From assembly GCA_030403585.1 (NCBI GenBank), contig JAUEPE010000023.1:35380-99379 (forward strand): a DNA stretch of 64,000 nucleotides, read 5' to 3'. Below, in pieces: positions 8,349 through 17,536 of the stretch. Origin of the DNA: Frankia sp. RB7. GTDB lineage: Bacteria; Pseudomonadota; Alphaproteobacteria; Rhizobiales; Xanthobacteraceae. Positions within the stretch are counted from its first letter, which is position 1; every line of letters starts with the position of its first letter. The notes below the pieces were generated by a model that was given only the letters and a program-made list of their open reading frames with translations, ran no database searches and had not been told where the DNA came from. A program made the position numbers and the translations under genes.

Positions 8349-9259
8349 CAGTCGAACCCCAGCAGATCGAATATCTCACGGTCCTTGAGCGACTTGGCCG
8401 GCAAGGGCTCGATCGTTCCGGCCCAGAGTTCGGCGGCAAGCCGCATATATTCGTCGGTGACAGCCTTCAGTTCGGGCGTCTCGTCCATTTCGAACAGCGT
8501 CGATTTCTTCAGGCGGCTCTTGCGGATGACGTCGAGATCGGGGAAATGAGCGACGCGCTTCAATCCTGCCTGTTCGTTGTAGCGGTCGATCTGATCGGTA
8601 TCCTTGCTGCGGTTGGCGATGACGCCGCCGAGCCGGACCCCGTAGTTCTTCGACTTGGCCTCGATCGCGGCGACGATACGGTTCATCGCGAAGATCGAGT
8701 CGAAATCATTGGCCGCGACGATCAACGCGCGGTCGGAGTGCTGCAAAGGTGCTGCAAAGCCGCCGCAGACGACGTCACCGAGCACGTCGAAGATCACCAC
8801 ATCGGTGTCTTCGAGCAGATGGTGCTCCTTCAGGAGCTTCACGGTCTGGCCGACGACGTAGCCGCCGCAGCCGGTGCCGGCCGGCGGCCCACCCGCCTCC
8901 AGGCACATCACGCCGTTGTAGCCTTCGAACACGAAATCCTCGGGCCGGAGTTCCTCGGCATGGAAGTTAACGGATTCCAGCACGTCAATCACGGTCGGGA
9001 CCAAGCGCTTCGTCAACGTGAAGGTCGAATCGTGTTTGGGATCGCAACCGATCTGGAGCACGCGCTTGCCTAGCTTCGAGAATGCGACCGACAGGTTCGA
9101 CGACGTCGTGCTCTTGCCGATGCCGCCCTTGCCGTAGACGGAGAAAACTTTTGCGGTGCCGATCTTGAGCTTGGGATCGAGCTGGACCTGCACGCTGCCC
9201 TCGCCGTCGCCACAGCAGGACGGACTCTTGAGAGACGACGGCTTTGTCTGGATGTTCAT
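8348..9259 (-). CDS. bchL: light-independent protochlorophyllide reductase, ATP-binding iron-sulfur protein L
   Basis: BchL is the NifH-like homodimeric ATPase that passes electrons to BchN-BchB to reduce ring D of protochlorophyllide. The 303-residue sequence has the Walker A motif YGKGGIGKSTT (residues 42-52), GCDPKHDSTFT, and the [4Fe-4S] ligands Cys131 (GTGCGGY) and Cys165 (LGDVVCGGF). The N-terminal approximately 30 residues, including CCGDGEGS, are a poorly conserved leader also known from other BchL proteins. It is the partner of bchN and bchB in the same operon. Confidence 0.97.
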   Translation of the reverse strand: MNIQTKPSSLKSPSCCGDGEGSVQVQLDPKLKIGTAKVFSVYGKGGIGKSTTSSNLSVAFSKLGKRVLQIGCDPKHDSTFTLTKRLVPTVIDVLESVNFHAEELRPEDFVFEGYNGVMCLEAGGPPAGTGCGGYVVGQTVKLLKEHHLLEDTDVVIFDVLGDVVCGGFAAPLQHSDRALIVAANDFDSIFAMNRIVAAIEAKSKNYGVRLGGVIANRSKDTDQIDRYNEQAGLKRVAHFPDLDVIRKSRLKKSTLFEMDETPELKAVTDEYMRLAAELWAGTIEPLPAKSLKDREIFDLLGFD

Positions 9260-12200
9260 GCGGCAACTCCCACGCCTTCGAGGCGGTCTTCAAGCTCTTC
9301 GCCTGCCCTGCGCAGGACATCGAGCATCTCCGGATCGGGCGACCAGTATTTGCGTTCGTGCGCTTCGATCAGCCGGTTCGCGACCTTCGCCGAAGCCACG
9401 GGATTGAGCGAGGCCAGGCGTTCGCGCATTTCGGGATCGAGCATGAAGGTCTCGGTGAGCTGCCGGTAGACCCACGGCGCCACCTCGCCGGTCGTCGCCG
9501 ACCAGCCCATCGTGTTGGTGACATGCTCTTCGATCTGGCGAACGCCCTCATAGCCGTGCTTGAGCATGCCCTCGTACCATTTCGGATTGAGCATCCGGGT
9601 GCGGGTTTCCAGCGCGACCTGCTCCGACAGCATCCGAACCGTTCCCGCACCGCGGGTCTGGTCGCCGATATAGACCGGCGCGGACTGGCCGCCTTTGGCC
9701 ATTCGCACCGCGCGGCTGATGCCGCCGAGCGTGTCGAAATAGTGATCGACCGTTGTGACGCCGAGCTCGACCGAGTCGAGATTCTGGTAGGCGAGATCGA
9801 CGGTAGCGAGCGCGTTCTTCAACAGCGCCGTCTGCTGCACCGGCTGGCCCTTGAGGCCATAGGCAAAACTCTTGCGGCGAGTATAAGTCTCGGCGAGTTC
9901 GTCCTCGTCCTCCCAGCGGCCATTCTCGACCAGATGGTTGACGTTCGAACCATAGGCGCCGTCGGCATTGCCGAATACGCGCAAGGATGCGGTCTCCAGA
10001 TCGCAATTATTGGCGGCCTGAAACGCGAGCGCGTGCTTGCGAACGAAATTCTGCTCGACCGGCTCATCGGCGGATGCGGCCAGAAAGCAGGCCTCGGCCA
10101 GCAGCCTGATCTGCAATGGCAACAGATCGCGGAAGATGCCGGACATGGTGATGATGACGTCGATTCGCGGCCGGTTGAGCTGATCCAGCGGGATCAATTC
10201 CGCGCCGGTCAGGCGGCCATAGCCGTCAAAGCGCGGCTTTGCCCCGAGCAAAGCCATGGCTTGCCCGATCGGCGCACCCTCGTTCTTGAGATTGTCGGTG
10301 CCCCACAGCACGATCGCGACGGATTCCGGGATGCCGTGTCCTTCGCCGACGTGCTTGTCGATCAGCCGCTGCGCCTGGCTCGCGCCGTCCTGCACTGCAA
10401 AGGCGCTCGGAATACGGAACGGATCGAAGCCGTGGAGATTGCGCCCCGTCGGCAGGATGGCCGGCGTGCGCAGAAGATCGCCGCCCGGCGCAGGACGAAT
10501 GAACTTGCCGTCGAGCGCATGCAGGATCGCGGGCAGTTCGTGGTCCTGCTGGAGAATGCGATCGATGCCGGCCAACTTCTTGTATAGGGCCAGTGCGGTG
10601 CCATCACGCGCAGCCAATGCTTCCGGCGCCTGGCCGGTCACCAGCGCTTCGAGGATCGATTTGTCCGGACGCGCGCCGTGCGACGCATCCGCAACCGCCT
10701 GTAACATCTCGACGCGCTGTTCGACCGACGGTGTTTCACCGACGACGTGCAGGCCATGCGGGATCAGCGTGTATTCGAGCTCAAGCACGGCTTCCGACAG
10801 TTTGCCGACCGCTGCGGCCGGATCAATCCAGGCGGGGGCCGCCTCGGTCAGCTCGAGAGCACTGGCCTGGGCCTGAATCAATGTCGCGAGATCGCCGTGC
10901 TCCGTGTCGTCATCCGGAGAAAGTCCACGCCAACGCTCGATCGAAGCCTTCAACTCAACCAGACCCTTGTAGAGTCCGGCATGCGCGACCGGCGGCGTCA
11001 AATAGCTGATCAGAGTCGCGGCCGAACGGCGCTTGGCGATCGTGCCTTCGGACGGGTTGTTCGAGGCATAGAGATAGAGGTTCGGCAGGTCGCCGATCAT
11101 GCGGTCCGGCCAGCATGCGCCGGAGAGACCGGCCTGCTTGCCCGGCATGAATTCGAGCGCGCCGTGGGTTCCGAAATGCAGGACGGCGCCGGTGCCGAAA
11201 TCCTCGCGCAGCCAGCGATAGAAGGCCGAGAAGGCATGCGTCGGCGCAAAGCCCTTCTCGAATAACAGCCGCATCGGATCGCCTTCGTATCCGAACGCAG
11301 GCTGGATCCCGACGAAGACGTTGCCGAAGCGCTCACCGAGCACGAAGATCGAGCTGCCGTCGCTCTGCTGCTTGCCGGGCGCCGGGCCCCATTGCGCTTC
11401 GATCTGGCGTAGCCATTTTTCGTTCCGAACGTGATCGCCGGCCGGAATTCTGGCGTGGACGTTAGCATCGGCGCCGAAGCGAGCGGCGTTGCCGACCACG
11501 ATGCGCTCCCGCAACGCGTCGGCACTTTCGGGCACCTCGACCTGATAGCCCTCGTGCTTCATTGCGGAGAGCGTACGGTGGAGTGATTCGAACACAGAGA
11601 GGAACGCCGCGGTACCAGTGTTGCCTGCATTCGGCGGGAAGTTGAACAGGACGATCGCGACCTTGCGATCCCGGCGCTCCGAACGGCGCGTCGCGACCAG
11701 GCGCGCCGTCCGCGCCGCCAGCATGTCGGCGCGCTCGCTGCACACGTGCATTTTACCGCCGGTCTCGGCCGATGCAAAAATACAGGCGCGCTCACAGCCG
11801 GTGCAAGAGGCGCCAGCCCCGTCGGAGCGACCGCCATAAACCATCGGCCCCGCCGCACCGTCGAGTTCGGGGATCGCCACCATGATGGTGCTCTCCACCG
11901 GCATAAGACCGCGATCCGAAGCCCCCCATTGCTCAAGCGTCTGGAATTCGACGGGATGTGCCGACAGATAAGGCACGTCTAGCTTGGCGAGAATGTCCTC
12001 GGCCGCCCGGGAGTCGTTGTAGGCGGGACCACCGACCAGCGAGAAACCGGTGAGCGAGACCACCGCATCGACGACGCTGCGGCCTTCTTTCATGAAGAAG
12101 CGCTCGATCGCCGGGCGCTGATCGAGACCGCTGGCGAAAGCGGGAATGACGCGCAGCCCCCTCGCCTCGAACGCCGCGATCACACCATCATAGTGACCGG

Positions 12201-12984
12201 TATTTCCGGCCAGCAGATAGGAGCGCAACAACAGAAGGCCGACGGTGCCGCGCTTGCCGGCCGGGACAGGCAGTAGATCGGCGGTGTCGGCGATGCGTCC
12301 CTTGAAGCGCGGGTGGTAGACGCCGATGTCGGCATAGTCCACCGGCGCCTCCGCCTTCACGATGCCGCGCAGGCCGCGGCGCGGTCCCTCCGCATACCGA
12401 TCGACCAGCAGGCGGACCATGTTGGCGATGTTCTGCTCGGAGCCAGCAAGCCAGTATTGCAAAGTCAGGAAATAGGCACGCATGTCCTGAGCGGTGCCGG
12501 GGATAAAGCGAAGCAACTTCGGCAGTTGCCGCAGCATCTTCATCTCACCCTTGCCGCCGGGACTACCTTTACGATTTCCGCGCAGCTTCTTCAGCCAGGC
12601 GATGGCGCCGAGCGCCTCGCCGCTCATGTCGAACTTGCCGACGCGCGTGAGCTTGACGATCTCAGCCGCCGACATGCAACAGATCATCGCGTCGCAATCA
12701 TTGCGCCGCGCAACGAGTGCCGGCATCACGGCGCGAACGTGATCGTCGAGAAACAGCATGGTGGCGATCACGATGTCGCCGCGGGCGATGTCGGCCTTGC
12801 AGCGATCGAGCGCTACGTCGTCGGTGCCCCATTCGTCCGCGGAATGAACCGCGAGTACCAGTCCCGGGAAGTTCCTCCTCAACAGTGCCTGCGCACGCGC
12901 AGCCGCGCCGGACAGATGGCTGTCCATGGTCACGACGACGACCCGTAGAGGCGTCGCGTCAGCGGGCGTAATGCGCTTTGGCAT
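9256..12984 (-). CDS. bchH: magnesium chelatase subunit H
   Basis: BchH binds protoporphyrin IX and, with the BchI-BchD AAA+ motor, inserts Mg2+; this is the branch point towards bacteriochlorophyll. The product is about 1242 residues, normal for the family. Recognisable segments include VVVVTMDSHLSGAAARAQALL at the N-terminus, VLHFGTHGALEFMPGKQAGLSG, and near the C-terminus VNHLVENGRWEDEDELAETYTRRKSFAYG. I take the start MPKRITPAD at 12984, inside the bchB 3' end, rather than the ATG 15 nt upstream. The resulting 26 nt overlap with bchB and ATGA-type overlap with bchL indicate tight coupling. Confidence 0.96.
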   Translation of the reverse strand: MPKRITPADATPLRVVVVTMDSHLSGAAARAQALLRRNFPGLVLAVHSADEWGTDDVALDRCKADIARGDIVIATMLFLDDHVRAVMPALVARRNDCDAMICCMSAAEIVKLTRVGKFDMSGEALGAIAWLKKLRGNRKGSPGGKGEMKMLRQLPKLLRFIPGTAQDMRAYFLTLQYWLAGSEQNIANMVRLLVDRYAEGPRRGLRGIVKAEAPVDYADIGVYHPRFKGRIADTADLLPVPAGKRGTVGLLLLRSYLLAGNTGHYDGVIAAFEARGLRVIPAFASGLDQRPAIERFFMKEGRSVVDAVVSLTGFSLVGGPAYNDSRAAEDILAKLDVPYLSAHPVEFQTLEQWGASDRGLMPVESTIMVAIPELDGAAGPMVYGGRSDGAGASCTGCERACIFASAETGGKMHVCSERADMLAARTARLVATRRSERRDRKVAIVLFNFPPNAGNTGTAAFLSVFESLHRTLSAMKHEGYQVEVPESADALRERIVVGNAARFGADANVHARIPAGDHVRNEKWLRQIEAQWGPAPGKQQSDGSSIFVLGERFGNVFVGIQPAFGYEGDPMRLLFEKGFAPTHAFSAFYRWLREDFGTGAVLHFGTHGALEFMPGKQAGLSGACWPDRMIGDLPNLYLYASNNPSEGTIAKRRSAATLISYLTPPVAHAGLYKGLVELKASIERWRGLSPDDDTEHGDLATLIQAQASALELTEAAPAWIDPAAAVGKLSEAVLELEYTLIPHGLHVVGETPSVEQRVEMLQAVADASHGARPDKSILEALVTGQAPEALAARDGTALALYKKLAGIDRILQQDHELPAILHALDGKFIRPAPGGDLLRTPAILPTGRNLHGFDPFRIPSAFAVQDGASQAQRLIDKHVGEGHGIPESVAIVLWGTDNLKNEGAPIGQAMALLGAKPRFDGYGRLTGAELIPLDQLNRPRIDVIITMSGIFRDLLPLQIRLLAEACFLAASADEPVEQNFVRKHALAFQAANNCDLETASLRVFGNADGAYGSNVNHLVENGRWEDEDELAETYTRRKSFAYGLKGQPVQQTALLKNALATVDLAYQNLDSVELGVTTVDHYFDTLGGISRAVRMAKGGQSAPVYIGDQTRGAGTVRMLSEQVALETRTRMLNPKWYEGMLKHGYEGVRQIEEHVTNTMGWSATTGEVAPWVYRQLTETFMLDPEMRERLASLNPVASAKVANRLIEAHERKYWSPDPEMLDVLRRAGEELEDRLEGVGVAA

Positions 12985-14524
12985 CGTAGAGCGTCTCAAT
13001 GGTTATGGTGGCAACGCCGTTTTCATTGGCGAAACGTTCGGTGTTACGGCGCGCCTTGCCGCGAACGAAGAACGGGATTTTGTGCAGCTCTTTCTCGGCG
13101 TCCGCCGCCCAGACGGCCGCGATATTCGACGCAAGGACGGATACCTGAACCGGCCGATCAGCCACGGGCGCTGAATGGCCCGCGCCCAGATGCGACGGCA
13201 CCGCTCCGTCCTTGAATTCGAAATCATCCTTGAACATCGCCAGCAGGTGCTCTTCGAGGCCCATCATCAGCGGATGCACCCAGGTATCGAAGATCACGTT
13301 GGCTCCCTCAAACCCCATCTGCGGTGCATAGCGTGCCGGAAAGTCCTGCACATGCACCGGCGCTGAGATCACGGCACAGGGAACGCCGAGGCGCTTTGCG
13401 ATATGCCGCTCCATCTGCGTCCCCAGCACCAGCTCGGGCTGCAGTTCCGCAACCTTCGCCTCGACTTCGAGATAGTCGTCGGTGATCAGCGGTTCGACGT
13501 CGTAGCGCTTGGCCGCCTCGCGGATTTCGCGGCCGAACTCGCGGCTGTAGGTGCCGAGCCCAACAACCTTGAAGCCAAGCTCGTCGGATGCAATGCGTGC
13601 GGCAGCAACGGCATGGGTGGCGTCGCCAAAGATGAAGACCCGCTTGCCGGTGAGGTAGGTCGAGTCGACCGAACGCGAGTACCACGGCAGCCGGGTCGCG
13701 TCCGTGGCCAGGGTCGCCGAAGCATCGACGCCGGCGAGCTTCGCGACCTCTTCGACGAATTCACGGGTGGCCGATACACCAATTGGAACGGTTTTAGTAA
13801 AGGATTGACCAAAAGTCCGTTGCAGCCAGGAGGCGGCCTGGCCCGCGATTTCGGGATAGAGCACGACATTGAAGTCGGCTTCGCCCAATCTCGCGATATC
13901 GGTCGGTGTAGCCCCCATCGGAGCCGTGACGTTCACATCGATGCCAAGCTTTGCCAGCAACGAGGTGATCTCGACGATATCGTCGCGATGACGGAAGCCG
14001 AGTGCAGTTGGGCCAAGCAGATTGCAGCGAGCACGCACTCCGGCAGCGCGCTGCGGGCGCGGTATTCCCGGCGCCGGCGCCGACGGCCCGGCGAGCGCGC
14101 GCACCAATTGATAGAACGTTTCGGCCGCGCCCCAATTTTCCTTGCGCTGATAGGCCGGCAGATCGACGGCCACAACAGGGATCGGGAGATCGAGCGCACG
14201 CGCCAGACCACCGGGATCGTCCTGGATCAACGACCCGGTGCAGGACGCGCCGACGAGCATCGCTTGCGGTTGGAAGCGATCATAGGCTTTTTGGGCCGCG
14301 TTCTTGAACAGTTCGGCGGTGTCACCGCCGAGATCCCGCGCGGAAAACGTCGTGTAGGTCACGGGTGGGCGTCGGTCGCGGCGTTCGATCATCGTGAACA
14401 GCAGATCCGCGTAGGTATCGCCCTGCGGCGCGTGCAGGACATAGTGCAGGCCGTCCATTCCCGTGGCGACGCGCATCGCGCCGACGTGGGGAGGTCCTTC
14501 ATATGTCCACACGGTAAGCTGCAT
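12959..14524 (-). CDS. bchB: light-independent protochlorophyllide reductase subunit B
   Basis: BchB is the NifK-like partner of BchN in the catalytic component of the dark-operative protochlorophyllide reductase. From the ATG at 14524 the protein is 521 residues (MQLTVWTYEGPPHVGAMR), the usual BchB N-terminus; longer readings would translate bchN sequence. Markers are GDTYADLLFTMIERR, LVGASCTGSLIQDD with the cluster-associated Cys, and the C-terminal domain ending FANENGVATITIETLYDAKAHYAR. It is 2 nt from bchN. Confidence 0.96.
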   Translation of the reverse strand: MQLTVWTYEGPPHVGAMRVATGMDGLHYVLHAPQGDTYADLLFTMIERRDRRPPVTYTTFSARDLGGDTAELFKNAAQKAYDRFQPQAMLVGASCTGSLIQDDPGGLARALDLPIPVVAVDLPAYQRKENWGAAETFYQLVRALAGPSAPAPGIPRPQRAAGVRARCNLLGPTALGFRHRDDIVEITSLLAKLGIDVNVTAPMGATPTDIARLGEADFNVVLYPEIAGQAASWLQRTFGQSFTKTVPIGVSATREFVEEVAKLAGVDASATLATDATRLPWYSRSVDSTYLTGKRVFIFGDATHAVAAARIASDELGFKVVGLGTYSREFGREIREAAKRYDVEPLITDDYLEVEAKVAELQPELVLGTQMERHIAKRLGVPCAVISAPVHVQDFPARYAPQMGFEGANVIFDTWVHPLMMGLEEHLLAMFKDDFEFKDGAVPSHLGAGHSAPVADRPVQVSVLASNIAAVWAADAEKELHKIPFFVRGKARRNTERFANENGVATITIETLYDAKAHYAR

Positions 14525-14526
14525 GA

Positions 14527-15810
14527 TCAGGCCACCAGTTTCGCGCGGCGCACCAGGGGGCGCGCAAACAGTTCGGCAAGATCGGCCGCCTGCTCGTAGC
14601 CCTGGATGGGCGTGAACACGAGCTCGATCGACCATTTCGTGGTGATGCCTTCGGCCTCCAGCGGATTGGCAAGTCCAAGCCCGCACACCACCAAATCCGG
14701 GCGTGCGGCGCGGCAGCGGTCGAGCTGCAAATCGACGTCCTGCCCTTCCGACAGCACGACATCATCCGGCAGCAGCCTGAGTTCTTCGGCGAGATGCTCG
14801 CGGTGGAGATAGGGCGTTCCGACCTCGACCAGTTGCATCGACAACTCGCGTGACAGGAACCGCGCCAGTGGGATTTCGAGCTGGGAGTCCGGGAACAGAA
14901 ATATGCGGCGGCCGCCGAGTTGATCGCGATAACGAACCAGCGCTCGCTCCGCCCTGATACGATGGGGTCCCGTGACCGTCTCGAACGACGCGGGCGCGAC
15001 ACCGAACGCATCGGCCGCTGCACGCAGCCAAGCTGTTGTGCCTTCCACACCCAGCGGGAACGGCGCGGCCAACCGCACGGCGCCGCGATCTTCCAGCGCG
15101 CGCGCCGTGTCGGCGAGGAAGGGTTGAGCCAGGAGAAATTTGGTGTTCGGTCCGATCTCAGGAAGTGCCGCCGAGTTTCGCGGAGGCAGGAACTGCACGG
15201 CGCCAATGCCGAGCGCATCGAACAGGCGGATAAACTGGTCCTCGACCACATCGGCCAGCGAGCCCACGATCAGCAATTGGTCCTCGCTCGTTCCGTTCGG
15301 GGGGGCCGCGGGAACGAGCGAGGCGAGACAGGCATCCTCGCCTTGCGTGAATGTTGTCTCGATACCACTGCCCGAGTAATTGAGAATGCGGACTGCGGGC
15401 GAGAATTTCTGCGACAGCCGCAATGCGGCACGCGACAAATCGAGCTTGATGACTTCGGACGGACAGGAGCCGACCAGAAACAACAGCCGGATGTCCGGCC
15501 GCCGCGCGATCAGCTGAGCCACGATGCGATCCAATTCGTCATTGGCATCGGTGAGCCCGGCGAGGTCCTTCTCTTCCATGATCGCAGTCGCAAATCGAGG
15601 CTCGGCGAAGATCATGACGCCGGCGGCGGACTGAATCAGATGCGCGCAGGTGCGCGAGCCCACCACCAGGAAGAAGGCGTCCTGGATCTTTCGATGCAGC
15701 CAGACGATGCCGGTCAGCCCGCAGAACACCTCGCGCTGGCCGCTCTCGCGACGAATCGATTTGGGCGCGACATCTGCTGCGACCTGACATCCCTGCACAT
15801 GCACATTCAT
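14527..15810 (-). CDS. bchN: light-independent protochlorophyllide reductase subunit N
   Basis: BchN is the NifD-like subunit that, with BchB, binds protochlorophyllide and a [4Fe-4S] cluster. The 427-residue protein contains the expected cysteine motifs FCGLTGIVWLHRKIQDAFF, GSRTCAHLIQSAAGVMIF and FLVGSCPSEVIKLDLSRAA. Its start overlaps the bchF stop by 4 nt. Length and order (bchF-N-B-H-L-M) match other purple bacteria. Confidence 0.96.
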   Translation of the reverse strand: MNVHVQGCQVAADVAPKSIRRESGQREVFCGLTGIVWLHRKIQDAFFLVVGSRTCAHLIQSAAGVMIFAEPRFATAIMEEKDLAGLTDANDELDRIVAQLIARRPDIRLLFLVGSCPSEVIKLDLSRAALRLSQKFSPAVRILNYSGSGIETTFTQGEDACLASLVPAAPPNGTSEDQLLIVGSLADVVEDQFIRLFDALGIGAVQFLPPRNSAALPEIGPNTKFLLAQPFLADTARALEDRGAVRLAAPFPLGVEGTTAWLRAAADAFGVAPASFETVTGPHRIRAERALVRYRDQLGGRRIFLFPDSQLEIPLARFLSRELSMQLVEVGTPYLHREHLAEELRLLPDDVVLSEGQDVDLQLDRCRAARPDLVVCGLGLANPLEAEGITTKWSIELVFTPIQGYEQAADLAELFARPLVRRAKLVA

Positions 15811-16289
15811 GCCCGGCTCCCCGAAATCGATGGAGGTGTCGGTGATGCAATGCGTTCGTCACGCCGCGCCGCACGCAGCTTCAATACGAACTGCGCGGCA
15901 TTGACGAAATAGGACGCGTACGCCGTCAGTGCGAGGAGCATCTGTTCGCGCTGGCCGCCGATCCCGGCGTACAACGCGATGAGGTAGCCGGTGTGCAGTG
16001 CCAGCACGAGGAAGCTGAATACGTCTTCCCAGAAAAAGGCGGGCGCAAACAGATAGCAGCCGAAAACTTCACGTTCCCAGATCGAACCGGTGATCATGAT
16101 CGCGTAGAGCACGAGAGTCTTGACAACGATTGACGCCGTCGCGACGGCAAAGCCTTCGCCGGTGAGGAGATAGCGAAGCACCAGCGTCAGGCTGATCAGG
16201 AAAACGGCGAACTGAATTGGCGCGAGGACGCCCTGTACCAGAGTCCACCTTGTTGCATCGCGGCGAAGGCGCTGTTCGGGTGTGTACAA
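15807..16289 (-). CDS. bchF: 3-vinyl-bacteriochlorophyllide hydratase
   Basis: BchF hydrates the C3 vinyl group of (bacterio)chlorophyllide to hydroxyethyl. The conserved protein begins around YTPEQRLRRDATRWTLVQGVLAPIQFAVFLISL, followed by further membrane segments (WEDVFSFLVLALHTGYL, LLALTAYASYFVNAAQFVLKLRAARR). No ATG or GTG fits; the TTG at 16289 immediately before YTPEQ gives 160 residues, the family size. The frame stays open to an ATG at 16574, but that would add about 95 unrelated residues across a PpsR palindrome, so I reject it. bchF heads the long bch-puh operon; its promoter region contains the palindrome at 16388-16405. Confidence 0.88.
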   Translation of the reverse strand: MYTPEQRLRRDATRWTLVQGVLAPIQFAVFLISLTLVLRYLLTGEGFAVATASIVVKTLVLYAIMITGSIWEREVFGCYLFAPAFFWEDVFSFLVLALHTGYLIALYAGIGGQREQMLLALTAYASYFVNAAQFVLKLRAARRDERIASPTPPSISGSRA

Positions 16290-16387
16290 GGGCCTAAGTG
16301 ATTGGTCTGTCGAACGGGCTCGCGATGCGACGTCTCCAATCTGCGAAATTCCATTCGCAGTCGCAGCGACATATTCACCTGGTGAAC

Positions 16388-16405
16388 TGTAAAGATTGTT
16401 TGACA
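16388..16405. promoter_or_regulatory. PpsR/CrtJ-type operator upstream of bchF
   Basis: TGT-N12-ACA with perfect outer arms (ACTGT...ACAGT). The site is about 100 nt upstream of the TTG start of bchF. The match to the known PpsR/CrtJ consensus is exact; binding itself is inferred. Confidence 0.82.
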
Positions 16406-16568
16406 GTCCTGCATCACGGTGCTGCGATATTGGCTGGGGAAAGCGAGCAGCTGCCGGCGTAGGGTCGCCGAGGTCGGGGAAGTCGCCGCTTTTAGCTGCT
16501 CGAAGTTGCACCGCGCCACTCCCTAAGTGCGGGCTTGATGGAAGAAGGCTAAACCTCACTTCAAGAAC

Positions 16569-16602
16569 TGTCAACTAAACCATACGTAAATTAAACTTGA
16601 CG
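16569..16602. promoter_or_regulatory. two overlapping imperfect PpsR-type sites upstream of aerR
   Basis: TGT-N12-ACG (16569-16586) overlaps CGT-N12-ACG (16585-16602). The second site shares the core AAACTTGAC with the imperfect site before bchC. They end about 40 nt before the aerR start. The degenerate arms make this a weaker call than the perfect palindromes. Confidence 0.45.
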
Positions 16603-16642
16603 GTTTTTGGAATAAGGGACTTAATGTTGGGGGGAGTGAGAT

Positions 16643-17536
16643 ATGGCCGATGTGAACGAGCAATCCTTCTCAGCCGGTAGCGCTACCGACACTGCTCCGG
16701 CGCGTCGCCCCAATTCGCTGCGACAGAGAATTCCGGCGCCGATCTGGCGCTTTCGGCCGACGTTGCAACCGGTCGCCGTAGTCCGAGCCATCAAGACGCA
16801 GATCATTCCCAAGATCGTGCTGGCATTACTCAGCACACCGATCGCAAAGCCCGCGGAGACCGCAGAGCCGACCACGCCGACCGAGGTGGAGGTGTTTGCC
16901 GCGCTGGCGCTTGGCGCCGATGACGACGCGGCGTTCGCGTTTGTCGTGGATCTCCAGGCGAAGGGCACCTCAGTCGAATCGATTTTTCTCGACCTGCTGG
17001 CGCCCGCAGCACGTCAGCTCGGAGCGCAATGGGAATCGGACACGACCGATTTTGCCAGCGTAACGCTCGCCGTCGGGCGGCTGCAGCTCATCATGTACCG
17101 CCTCGGCGATAGTTTCGTCCAGGAAACCAACGGCGGCCACAGCGGGGAATCGGCCCTGCTGACAATCATTCCCGGGGACCAGCACAGTTTCGGATTGTCG
17201 ATGGTGGCCGAGTTCTTCCGTCGCGCAGGCTGGAATCTCTGCACCGGCCCGTTTTCGTCGCATCAGGAGCTGACATCTCTGGTGCATAATCACTGGTTCG
17301 ACATCGTTGGCTTCTCGGTCAGCAGCGATCGGCGGCTGGATGAGTTGAAGAAGGACATCCACGACATCAGGCGCGACTCGCGCAACAGGCAGGTCGGCAT
17401 CATCCTGGGCGGCCCGCTGGTGATCGCGCAGCCCCACCTTGTGGCGTCGATGGGAGCCGATATGATGTCCGCCGATGCGACCACCGCGCCACAGCAGGCG
17501 CATGGGCTGATTGAACAGATGAAGGGCCGGACGTGA
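16643..17536 (+). CDS. aerR: AerR-type cobalamin-binding antirepressor of PpsR/CrtJ
   Basis: A 297-residue regulator with a C-terminal B12-binding (SCHIC-like) fold: LLTIIPGDQHSFGLSMVAEFFRRAGWNL carries the DxHxxG signature (DQHSFG) whose His coordinates cobalamin in this family, and VGIILGGPLVIAQPHLVASMGADMMSADA closes the domain. Residues about 75-170 form the helical cap (ALALGADDDAAFAFVVDLQAKGTSVESIFLDLLAPAARQLGAQWESD). In Rhodobacter, AerR binds light-sensitive adenosyl- or hydroxocobalamin and modulates CrtJ. The ATG at 16643 follows a GGGGGGAG Shine-Dalgarno. It overlaps the heme oxygenase start (GTGA), so light/B12 signalling and biliverdin supply share one transcript. Confidence 0.85.
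   Translation: MADVNEQSFSAGSATDTAPARRPNSLRQRIPAPIWRFRPTLQPVAVVRAIKTQIIPKIVLALLSTPIAKPAETAEPTTPTEVEVFAALALGADDDAAFAFVVDLQAKGTSVESIFLDLLAPAARQLGAQWESDTTDFASVTLAVGRLQLIMYRLGDSFVQETNGGHSGESALLTIIPGDQHSFGLSMVAEFFRRAGWNLCTGPFSSHQELTSLVHNHWFDIVGFSVSSDRRLDELKKDIHDIRRDSRNRQVGIILGGPLVIAQPHLVASMGADMMSADATTAPQQAHGLIEQMKGRT

Larger units (their letters stand above)
16290..16642. other. divergent bchF / aerR control region
   Basis: This 353 nt gap holds no gene I can support. It contains a perfect PpsR-type palindrome on the bchF side (16388-16405) and two overlapping imperfect ones on the aerR side (16569-16602). The aerR gene is preceded by a GGGGGGAG Shine-Dalgarno at 16629-16636. AT content is visibly higher around 16560-16625 than in the flanking genes, as expected for promoters. 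Confidence 0.8.

Noticed and set aside
9244..10587. Long plus-strand frame opposite bchH
   Set aside because: Shadow of bchH, low-complexity composition, no domain.
13403..14599. Plus-strand frame opposite bchB
   Set aside because: Shadow of bchB, no recognisable motif.
16290..16574. N-terminal extension of bchF to an ATG at 16574
   Set aside because: Would span a PpsR palindrome and add 95 residues unlike BchF; the family starts at YTPEQ.
16597..16625. TTGACG-N17-CTTAAT before aerR as a sigma-70 promoter
   Set aside because: The start of transcription would fall within the Shine-Dalgarno of aerR, leaving no usable leader, so I do not list it as a promoter.
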